A stretch of 7,077 bases of DNA from Actinomycetota bacterium. GTDB lineage: Bacteria > Actinomycetota > Acidimicrobiia > Acidimicrobiales > Ilumatobacteraceae. The number at the start of each line of letters is the position of its first letter. Position 1 is the first letter of the stretch. Below are positions 1 through 5,398 of the stretch, piece after piece. The stretch spans positions 1-7,077 of the forward strand of contig SXWG01000195.1 in the NCBI GenBank assembly GCA_005789925.1, read 5' to 3'. The notes under the pieces are model-generated. The model saw only the letters and a program-made list of their open reading frames with translations. It was not told the origin of the DNA and made no database searches. The position numbers and the translations under genes are program-made.

Positions 1-784
1 CGAAGACGAGGTTGTCCAACTGCTCACGTGCGGCGAGTGACAATGCGCCGAGTGATTCAGGTTCGTCGGTCTCACCATCGCCGAGGAAACACCACACTCG
101 ACTCTGAGCCGAGTCGTCGATCTCACGATTCAGTAGGTACCGATTGAAACGTGCTTGATAGATGGCGGTGATCGGACCAAGCCCCATCGACACTGTGGGG
201 AACTCCCAATAGTCGGGCATCAGTCGCGGATGTGGATAGCTGGACAGTCCCGCACCGTTTCGTCCGATCTCGCGACGGAAGTGGTCGAGGTCATCTTCAT
301 GGATGCGTCGTTCGAGGTACGAACGGGCGTAGATACCGGGGGCAGTGTGACCCTGGAAGTAGACGTGGTCACCGACGTTGCCGCCGTCTTTCCCGCGGAA
401 GAAATGGTTGAACCCGATCTCGTACAAACTCGCGGAACTGGCGAACGTCGACAAGTGTCCACCGATGCCCTCTGCGTGGTGGTTCGCACGGGAAACCATG
501 ACGGCTGCGTTCCAGCGGATGTAGGCGCGGATGCGTCGTTCGATGTGGTCGTCTCCGGGGAACCACGGTTCATGTTCACGAGGAATGGTGTTCACATACG
601 GAGTGGACACCGTGGCAGGGAAACTGACGTGAGACCGTTGCGCACGCTCGAGAAGTCGTGACAGCAGGTAGCGAGCGCGCGTCTTGCCGTGAGTGTCGAC
701 CACAGCGTCGAGGGACTCGAGCCACTCTTGGGTTTCGCCGGGATCAATGTCGGGGAGTTGATGCACCGAACCGTCGAAAATCAT
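1..784 (-). CDS. aceE: Pyruvate dehydrogenase E1 component, homodimeric AceE type (N-terminal 261 residues, cut by left edge)
   Basis: Thiamine-diphosphate enzyme that decarboxylates pyruvate and passes the acetyl group to the lipoyl E2 of the cytosolic pyruvate dehydrogenase complex. Translating the complement from ATG 784 gives an open frame to the window edge that follows E. coli AceE closely. Visible are YVNTIP (63-68), an ERRIRAYIRWN block (82-92), GGH with H110 (equivalent to E. coli H106), FNHFFR (about 125-130), YFQGH with H146 (equivalent to H142), LSSYPHP followed by FPTVSMGLGP (about 180-204), and FLGDGETDEPES (233-244). The last carries the GDG that opens the ThDP/Mg-binding motif; the closing NN lies outside the window. 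Family members are about 880-930 residues, so roughly 70% is missing. The start gives the normal N-terminus, and the only upstream signal is GAGAAT six bases before ATG, with no Shine-Dalgarno. It is divergent from rnhA. No aceF or lpd is visible. The frame is intact. Confidence 0.96.
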   Translation of the reverse strand, partial: MIFDGSVHQLPDIDPGETQEWLESLDAVVDTHGKTRARYLLSRLLERAQRSHVSFPATVSTPYVNTIPREHEPWFPGDDHIERRIRAYIRWNAAVMVSRANHHAEGIGGHLSTFASSASLYEIGFNHFFRGKDGGNVGDHVYFQGHTAPGIYARSYLERRIHEDDLDHFRREIGRNGAGLSSYPHPRLMPDYWEFPTVSMGLGPITAIYQARFNRYLLNREIDDSAQSRVWCFLGDGETDEPESLGALSLAAREQLDNLVF

Positions 785-796
785 GTGGTCATTCTC
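785..796 (-). promoter_or_regulatory. Putative -10 element of aceE, leaderless spacing
   Basis: On the complement, GAGAAT (plus-strand 791-796) lies exactly six bases before the aceE ATG. It matches the A and AAT positions of an actinobacterial -10 hexamer. That spacing would start the transcript at or next to the A of ATG. A weak -35 candidate, GTGCCA, lies 18 bases further upstream. No Shine-Dalgarno is present. This is inferred from spacing only. Confidence 0.35.
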
Positions 797-803
797 GCAT
801 TTC

Positions 804-830
804 CCCACGGTGGGTGGCACGACGTGGGTG
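804..830. promoter_or_regulatory. Cluster of short inverted and direct repeats between aceE and rnhA; possible operator
   Basis: Two perfect short inverted repeats sit side by side: CCCAC-G-GTGGG at 804-814 and CACG-A-CGTG at 818-826. The heptamer GTGGGTG also occurs twice in direct orientation, at 810-816 and 824-830, with starts 14 bases apart. All of this lies just upstream of the presumed aceE -10 and before rnhA, where a regulator of a divergent promoter would bind. No known operator consensus is recognised, and short repeats of this size can arise by chance in G+C-rich DNA. Confidence 0.25.
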
Positions 831-870
831 AATTGTGTGACTGGTGCACCATTTCCGACGCGTCGTGTCC

Positions 871-882
871 GACAATGGACGA
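871..882 (+). promoter_or_regulatory. Putative -10 element of rnhA, leaderless spacing
   Basis: GACAAT (871-876) stands six bases before ATG 883, the same spacing and nearly the same hexamer as upstream of aceE. No -35 is obvious. It supports ATG 883 as the rnhA start and a leaderless transcript, but if translation begins at GTG 844 this hexamer would be inside the gene. Confidence 0.3.
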
Positions 883-1407
883 ATGCAGTCGGATTCTCCA
901 CAGGCGTCACTTTTCGATGACGGGGTGACGGAGAGCCGTCCGCGACCTGGACATCGTGAATCAGGTCGAACGATTCGCGTGTACACCGATGGTGCTTGCT
1001 CTGGAAATCCGGGCCCGGGGGGTTGGGCGTGGGCGACTGCGCCAGATGGTGAGACAAGTGCGGGTGGTGGCGAGGCCTACACGACGAATCAGAGAATGGA
1101 GATCGTCGCCACTTTGCGTGCGCTCGAACATTTCGAGAATGACGACGTCGACGTCGTCATCGTGTCGGACAGCAACTACGTGGTGAAGTGCTTCCAAGAC
1201 CGTTGGTGGGAAGGATGGTTGTCACGTGGTTGGAAGAATTCGCAACGACAGCCGGTCGCCAATCGTGACCTGTGGGAGCCCCTCATCGCTCTCGTGCGGC
1301 GTCGAGGGCGAGTGACATTCGAATGGGTGAAAGGGCACAGCGGTGACCCGATGAACGACCTGGTCGACGCGAAGGCAGTCGAGGAGTCCCGTCGGTATTC
1401 GGCCTGA
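883..1407 (+). CDS. rnhA: Ribonuclease HI
   Basis: Metal-dependent endonuclease that cuts the RNA strand of RNA:DNA hybrids, removing primers and R-loops in the cytosol. The RNase H fold covers about residues 29-174. It opens with YTDGACSGNPGPGG, carrying catalytic D36. NQRMEI follows with E73, then SDSNYV with D96, a basic handle-like segment with WWEGWLSRGWKNS (about 108-120), VKGHSGDP with H152, and NDLVDAKA with D162. These match E. coli D10, E48, D70, H124 and D134, so the enzyme should be active. I chose ATG 883 (174 residues) because GACAAT lies six bases upstream. In-frame GTG codons at 844 and 865 would add 13 or 6 residues. Residues 1-28 are a non-conserved, probably disordered leader, and the domain itself is of usual length. 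The gene is followed by a 63-base gap before the dehydrogenase. Confidence 0.95.
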   Translation: MQSDSPQASLFDDGVTESRPRPGHRESGRTIRVYTDGACSGNPGPGGWAWATAPDGETSAGGGEAYTTNQRMEIVATLRALEHFENDDVDVVIVSDSNYVVKCFQDRWWEGWLSRGWKNSQRQPVANRDLWEPLIALVRRRGRVTFEWVKGHSGDPMNDLVDAKAVEESRRYSA

Positions 1408-1456
1408 GAACTGCTGACACCGTTGTTTCGAGTGGGCCCTGTCACGACGGGTCTTC

Positions 1457-1470
1457 TAGCCTTGCCCCCT
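1457..1470 (+). promoter_or_regulatory. Putative -10 element of the SDR gene, leaderless spacing
   Basis: TAGCCT (1457-1462) fits the TANNNT actinobacterial -10 pattern and ends eight bases before ATG 1471. The bases between are pyrimidine-rich (TGCCCCCT) and cannot act as a Shine-Dalgarno. A transcript starting at or near the ATG is the simplest reading. No -35 hexamer is seen. Confidence 0.4.
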
Positions 1471-2253
1471 ATGGATATTTCAGGTGTAAGTGCAATCGTC
1501 ACCGGCGGAGCGTCGGGAATCGGAGAGGCGACCGTTCGTCTGCTCGCCAAGCGTGGAGCAAAGGTGGTCATCGCCGATCTCGAACGTCAAGCAGAGAAGG
1601 GCAATGCGCTCGCGAAAGAGGTCGGTGGCTCGTTCTGTGCTGTCGACGTCACGAAGACCGCTGACATCATCAATGCCGTCGAGATGGCAAAGTCGATGGG
1701 ACCACTTCGTGTCCTGGTGAACTCAGCCGGCATCGGTTTCGCCCAGCGCACCATCGGCAAGGACGGAAGCTATGAGTCGGCGGCGAACATCGACGTGTTC
1801 CGCAAAGTCATCGAGATCAACCTCATCGGAACTTTCGATGCCATTCGTATCGCTGCGACAGCGATGAGCCAGACCGAACCCCTTGAGTTCGGCGAGCGCG
1901 GCGCGATCGTGAACATCGCATCTGTCGCAGCATTCGACGGCCAGATTGGTCAGAACGCATACTCAGCGTCGAAAGGTGGCGTCGTCGGCATGACATTGCC
2001 CGTCGCACGCGACCTCGCCGCTGTCGGTATCCGCGTGAACACCGTGGCACCTGGTCTCATCGATACTCCGATCTATGGAACGGGTGAAGGCAGCGAAGCG
2101 TTCAAGGCGAACTTGCAAAAGGGTGTGCTCTTCCCGCAGCGTCTCGGCGATCCGGCCCAACTCGCGTCGATGGTGCTCGAGTGCATCACGAACAGCTACA
2201 TGAATGCAGAGACGATCAGGGTCGACGGCGGCATTCGCATGCCACCAAAGTGA
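1471..2253 (+). CDS. Short-chain dehydrogenase/reductase, 3-hydroxyacyl-CoA dehydrogenase type II (HSD17B10-like)
   Basis: Classical SDR of 260 residues, most likely an NAD-dependent dehydrogenase of 3-hydroxyacyl-CoA esters in fatty acid or branched-chain amino acid oxidation. Hydroxysteroid substrates are also possible. TGGASGIG (11-18) is the Rossmann dinucleotide loop. D36 in VIADLER ends beta-2 and points to NAD rather than NADP. NSAG (84-87) replaces the usual NNAG. The catalytic tetrad N117, S151, Y164, K168 is complete. The block NAYSASKGGVVGMTLPVARD, then IRVNTVAPGL, FPQRLGDPA and the C-terminal IRVDGGIRMPP resemble human HSD17B10 more than FabG-type ketoreductases. ATG 1471 is chosen because the Rossmann strand begins six residues later; a TTG at 1423 would add 16 residues unlike the family. 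It is separately promoted and convergent with argJ. Family is certain; the substrate is inferred. Confidence 0.9.
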   Translation: MDISGVSAIVTGGASGIGEATVRLLAKRGAKVVIADLERQAEKGNALAKEVGGSFCAVDVTKTADIINAVEMAKSMGPLRVLVNSAGIGFAQRTIGKDGSYESAANIDVFRKVIEINLIGTFDAIRIAATAMSQTEPLEFGERGAIVNIASVAAFDGQIGQNAYSASKGGVVGMTLPVARDLAAVGIRVNTVAPGLIDTPIYGTGEGSEAFKANLQKGVLFPQRLGDPAQLASMVLECITNSYMNAETIRVDGGIRMPPK

Positions 2254-2260
2254 CGCGCGA

Positions 2261-2287
2261 CTGAACGTCGTTCATCGAACGATTCAG
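2261..2287. terminator. Hairpin across the SDR/argJ convergent junction, possible bidirectional terminator
   Basis: CTGAA (2261-2265) pairs with TTCAG (2283-2287), and TCGTTC (2268-2273) pairs with GAACGA (2277-2282). This leaves a two-base bulge (CG) and a three-base loop (ATC), giving 11 perfect pairs. The hairpin starts seven bases after the SDR stop and includes the argJ stop on the other strand, so it could act on both transcripts. No T-tract follows on either strand, so it is not a canonical intrinsic terminator. It could instead work as a T-less actinobacterial hairpin or a 3'-end stabiliser. Confidence 0.5.
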
Positions 2288-3468
2288 GTCGTGTAGTCCG
2301 CATTGATGCGGACATAACCATCGGTCAGGTCGCAGCCCCACACGGTGCTGCGACCTTTTCCGTTGTGAAGGTCGACCACGATTCTCACGGTGTCGCCACG
2401 CATGTACGACGACAGCGCCTGCAGACCCTCGTCGTCGACTTGCCTGGGGAACACTTCTTGATCCCCGAAACTGATGACGACTTTGTCTTGGTCGATGTCA
2501 GAGTCGTTCACTTTGCCGACGGCCATGGCGACGCGGCCCCAGTTCGGATCCGCACCATGAACGGCAGTCTTCACGAGTGGTGAATTGACGATCGACTTTG
2601 CCACGCGCTTGGCTTGGGCATCGTCACGTGTGCCGGTGACGTGCACCTCGATCAGCTTCTCGGCGCCCTCGCCGTCGCGTGCTACTTGTTTGGTGAGCGA
2701 TGTGAGAACTTCGCGAAGCGCCTCTTCGAACGCTGTGGCGTCGACTGTGCCGGCAGCCCCACTTGCGAGGATGATCGCAGTGTCGCTGGTCGAGGTGTCG
2801 GTGTCGATGCTGACGCAGTTCAACGTCGTGTCGATGACTCGACGGAAGGTGGCGTCAAGTTGTCGTTTCTCGACTGATGCATCGGTGAACACCATGGCAA
2901 TCAAGGTCGCCATGTTTGGCTCGATCATTCCGACACCCTTGGCGACACCGACGACCCTGGCGGAACTTCCGCGAATCCTTGAGTGTGCGACTTTGTGGAT
3001 GGTGTCAGTGGTCATGATGCCGCGTGCGACGGCGACCGCGTCGTCGCCAGTGAGCGGGTAGGGAAGAGATTCGATGCCACGTCGAATGCGCTCGATCGGA
3101 TAACTGCGTCCGATGACGCCTGTCGACGCGATGAGAACGTCGTGAGCCGCGATACCAAGACGCGCGGTGACGAGCTCGGTGATTTCGCGCGCATGCGCAG
3201 CACCCGTGGCGCCAGTTGCGACATTTGCGTTCTTCGAGATGACGACCACCGCTCGAGGTGAACCCGCGGCAAGATTTTCCCGCGACAAGACCACACTCGG
3301 TCCGGCAAAGCGGCTCTGTGTGAACACTCCTGCCGCAGAGACGTCACCTTCAGCCATGACGACGGTGAAATCGTCGGAGTCATCCTTCACGCCGACATTG
3401 GTGACGAAGCTGCTGAACCCACCAGGAAGGGGGAGATGAGAGTCTGGGGCATCATCACGGTCGGCCAC
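2284..3468 (-). CDS. argJ: Glutamate N-acetyltransferase / ornithine acetyltransferase (ArgJ)
   Basis: Moves the acetyl group from N-acetylornithine to glutamate, closing the cyclic arginine pathway in the cytosol. Some family members also make N-acetylglutamate from acetyl-CoA. The 394-residue protein is full length. SKNANVATGATGA (78-90) is the usual N-terminal motif, and STGVIG (115-120) carries the T-G pair of the oxyanion hole. GMIEPNMATL (180-189) contains the self-cleavage site before T188, which becomes the nucleophile of the beta chain. VHGADPNWGR lies near residue 300, and the family ending DGYVRINADY is intact. Translation from GTG 3468 gives a sensible N-terminus. On this strand TAGACA ends six bases upstream and no Shine-Dalgarno is present. 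No other arg gene lies in the window, so it appears monocistronic, convergent with the SDR and divergent from the hydantoinase. Sequence alone cannot show whether it is mono- or bifunctional. Confidence 0.97.
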   Translation of the reverse strand: MADRDDAPDSHLPLPGGFSSFVTNVGVKDDSDDFTVVMAEGDVSAAGVFTQSRFAGPSVVLSRENLAAGSPRAVVVISKNANVATGATGAAHAREITELVTARLGIAAHDVLIASTGVIGRSYPIERIRRGIESLPYPLTGDDAVAVARGIMTTDTIHKVAHSRIRGSSARVVGVAKGVGMIEPNMATLIAMVFTDASVEKRQLDATFRRVIDTTLNCVSIDTDTSTSDTAIILASGAAGTVDATAFEEALREVLTSLTKQVARDGEGAEKLIEVHVTGTRDDAQAKRVAKSIVNSPLVKTAVHGADPNWGRVAMAVGKVNDSDIDQDKVVISFGDQEVFPRQVDDEGLQALSSYMRGDTVRIVVDLHNGKGRSTVWGCDLTDGYVRINADYTT

Positions 3469-3480
3469 GGAGTTTGTCTA
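3469..3480 (-). promoter_or_regulatory. Putative -10 element of argJ, leaderless spacing
   Basis: Reading the complement, TAGACA (plus-strand 3475-3480) is followed by six bases and then GTG 3468. It matches TANNNT except for the last base. The spacing equals that seen at aceE, rnhA and hydA. No ARG box could be recognised in the 50 bases shared with the hydantoinase gene. Confidence 0.25.
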
Positions 3481-3506
3481 GCACCGGAGGGCCACCAATT
3501 GACGCT

Positions 3507-3518
3507 TACGCTGTGTGC
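3507..3518 (+). promoter_or_regulatory. Putative -10 element of the dihydropyrimidinase gene, leaderless spacing
   Basis: TACGCT (3507-3512) fits TANNNT and is followed by six bases (GTGTGC) and ATG 3519. A TTGACG at 3499-3504 looks like a -35 but is only two bases from the hexamer, so it cannot serve it. No ribosome binding site precedes ATG 3519. The whole divergent region shared with argJ is 50 bases. Confidence 0.4.
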
Positions 3519-4922
3519 ATGCGAACGCTGATCACGAACGGAACAGTCGTGACCGCGACGCACCGTCGTGACGTCGACGTGTTGGTCGACGGAGAGAGAA
3601 TCGAGGTGGTCTTTGACCGTGGCCAGACCCCGGTCGGCCTCGATGCACGCGTCATCGACGCATCAGGTTGTTTTGTCATTCCTGGCGGCGTCGACGCGCA
3701 CGTGCACATGCAACTTGACACAGGGGCGACGAGTTCCTCTGACACGTTCGAGACGGGTTCAATCGCGGCAGCTCACGGGGGCACCACGACCATCATCGAT
3801 TTTGCGGAACAACGTGCTGGCGGCAACGTCCTGCAGAGTTTCGCTTCGCGGTTCGCCGAAGCAGATGGTCAATGTGTCATCGACTGGAGTTTCCATCAAG
3901 TGTTGGGCGGCGTCGATGCGCAGGCGCTCATCGACGCTCGTTCGCTCATCGAACGTGAAGGTGTGAGCTCGATCAAGTTGTTCATGGCGTATCCCGGACG
4001 CCTCTACAGCGACGACGGCCAGATGTTGCGTGCGCTTCAGATGTGCGCCGACACGGGAATGATGGCAATGGTGCACGCCGAGAACGGTCTCGCAATCGAC
4101 GTGCTCATCGAACAAGCAGTTGCAGCAGGGAACACCGACCCGATTCATCACTCGCTCACGCGACCGGCGGCCTTGGAGGCCGAAGCGGTGCATAGAGCTG
4201 GCGTGTTGTCACGTGTTGCCGGCGGGGCGCCGCTGTACATCGTGCACTTGTCGAGCTCGGAAGCACTCGCTGAGGTGCGTCAGGCTCGCGCTCGAGGAAC
4301 GAACATCTTCGCCGAGACGTGTCCGCAGTATCTGCACTTGTCACTCGAGGAACATTTGGGCAAGGGCTGGCCAGAAGGTGCGGCCTACATCGCGTCGACT
4401 CCGCTGCGCTCACGCAACGAGAATCATCGCGAGGACTTGTGGAAGGGGCTACGCGAAGATGAGCTTGCGGTCGTGAGTACTGATCACTGCCCCTTCTGTC
4501 TGCGCGAGCAGAAACTTGCATTCGGTGATTCCTTCAACATGGTGCCGAACGGAATCGGTGGTGTCGAGCACCGAATGGACCTCATCTATCAAGGTGTCGC
4601 AACTGGCGAGATCAGTCTCGAACGCTGGGTCGAGGTGTGCTCGACTGCGCCTGCGCGTCTTTTCGGTCTGGGCTCCAAAGGACGACTCGAATCAGGTTGT
4701 GACGCAGACATCGTCATTTACGACCCTGAAGCGACCACGACAATCAGTGCCAAGACGCACCACATGAACTTGGATCACTCTGCGTACGAGGGAATGGTGT
4801 TGCAAGGTGGCGTGCGAACGGTCGTGTCACGCGGCGACGTCATCGTCGATGGGGGAGTTCTCAATGCGCGTCCGGGTCGCGGTCGCTTCCTACGCCGCTC
4901 TGTGCCGGCACTGATCCGTTAG
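3519..4922 (+). CDS. hydA: Dihydropyrimidinase / D-hydantoinase
   Basis: Zinc amidohydrolase that opens cyclic amides: dihydrouracil and dihydrothymine in reductive pyrimidine breakdown, or 5-substituted hydantoins to N-carbamoyl amino acids. The product has 467 residues, normal for the family. The binuclear metal site is complete: H61 and H63 in DAHVHM, K153 in SSIKLFMAYPGR (the lysine that is carbamylated), H186 in MVHAENG, H243 in IVHLSS and D322 in STDHCPF. Y158 corresponds to the substrate-orienting tyrosine, and NGIGGVEHRM (344-353) is the substrate backbone-binding loop. GGTTTIIDF (87-95) is also typical. ATG 3519 is preferred because MRTLITNGTV is the usual first beta strand; the in-frame TTG at 3474 adds 15 unlike residues and runs through the promoter. 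No carbamoylase, dihydropyrimidine dehydrogenase, racemase or transporter lies beside it, so physiological substrate is open. The gene symbol follows common use for bacterial hydantoinases. Confidence 0.93.
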   Translation: MRTLITNGTVVTATHRRDVDVLVDGERIEVVFDRGQTPVGLDARVIDASGCFVIPGGVDAHVHMQLDTGATSSSDTFETGSIAAAHGGTTTIIDFAEQRAGGNVLQSFASRFAEADGQCVIDWSFHQVLGGVDAQALIDARSLIEREGVSSIKLFMAYPGRLYSDDGQMLRALQMCADTGMMAMVHAENGLAIDVLIEQAVAAGNTDPIHHSLTRPAALEAEAVHRAGVLSRVAGGAPLYIVHLSSSEALAEVRQARARGTNIFAETCPQYLHLSLEEHLGKGWPEGAAYIASTPLRSRNENHREDLWKGLREDELAVVSTDHCPFCLREQKLAFGDSFNMVPNGIGGVEHRMDLIYQGVATGEISLERWVEVCSTAPARLFGLGSKGRLESGCDADIVIYDPEATTTISAKTHHMNLDHSAYEGMVLQGGVRTVVSRGDVIVDGGVLNARPGRGRFLRRSVPALIR

Positions 4923-4927
4923 TTCGA

Positions 4928-5398
4928 CTATTCGCTGAATCGACGAACGAGATTGTCGAGCGTCTTTTCTATCGCTGCTTTGTTTCGCTGTGGTGCACGG
5001 ATGAACCGCAATGCGGTCGCAGACCGCGCGGTGTTCATGTCGAATTGCTCTGTGACTTTTGTGCCACCAGTGATGGGTTCAAGGAGGTAACGCCACACGT
5101 GTCCACCCATGTGGCGCCAGGCGATGCGACGACCTTCGTCAAACTCGACGACCGTGTTCTCGATTTTGTACGGCGCACCGATGCGCATGTTCATTCCGAA
5201 TTGTGCGCCGAGACTGAGTCGCTCTGGTGCGTCGACTTGGGCACTTTTGACCGATCCGGACCCGTCGATTTCATGATGACGTCGCGGATCAGCGAGCAGA
5301 TCAAAAATCGCCCCTGGTGGCGAGGGCACGACTCGCTCGACACTCACGATTTTTGAAGGGTCTGATGAAGCAGCTGGGTTGCTCGTCGCAGAAGTCAT
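4928..5398 (-). CDS. SRPBCC (START/polyketide-cyclase-like) family protein
   Basis: Small ligand-binding-fold protein of 156 residues with no recognisable catalytic residues. A Ser/Thr/Ala-rich tail (1-15) precedes the domain. SVERVVPSPPGAIFDLLADP (19-38) is the typical first strand and helix. The Y-K-IENTVVEFDEGRRIAWRH stretch (77-96) and WRYLLEPITGGTKVTEQFD (102-120) are the central strands, and a basic C-terminal helix (about 131-154) closes the cavity. The start at 5398 forms an ATGA overlap with the stop of the upstream oxidoreductase, implying translational coupling. In-frame ATGs at 5416 and 5437 would add 6 or 13 residues that overlap that gene. It is the last gene of the epimerase/FAD/SRPBCC operon and converges on the hydantoinase gene, with five bases between stops. 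Its ligand is unknown; coupling to the epimerase is suggested by fused versions in other actinobacteria. Confidence 0.82.
   Translation of the reverse strand: MTSATSNPAASSDPSKIVSVERVVPSPPGAIFDLLADPRRHHEIDGSGSVKSAQVDAPERLSLGAQFGMNMRIGAPYKIENTVVEFDEGRRIAWRHMGGHVWRYLLEPITGGTKVTEQFDMNTARSATALRFIRAPQRNKAAIEKTLDNLVRRFSE

Noticed and set aside
155..661. Open frame of 168 codons on the plus strand opposite aceE
   Set aside because: It is antisense to a clear AceE coding sequence, resembles no family and has no start signal. Long antisense frames are expected in G+C-rich genes.
2585..3061. Open frame of 158 codons on the plus strand opposite argJ
   Set aside because: It is a low-complexity Ser/Val/Ala-rich translation antisense to the intact argJ, with no recognisable domain.
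3499..3504. TTGACG as a -35 box for the hydantoinase gene
   Set aside because: It is two bases from the only plausible -10, so the spacing excludes it. It could only serve an unidentified -10 inside the coding region.
4902..4911. GTGCCGGCAC palindrome near the end of the hydantoinase gene
   Set aside because: It is inside coding sequence, has no loop and is only ten bases long. Chance occurrence is likely at this base composition.
4923..4947. Possible hairpin between the hydantoinase and SRPBCC stop codons (ATTC-GCT-GAAT core)
   Set aside because: Only four core pairs plus an interrupted outer stem, and no T-tract. It is too weak to call a terminator.
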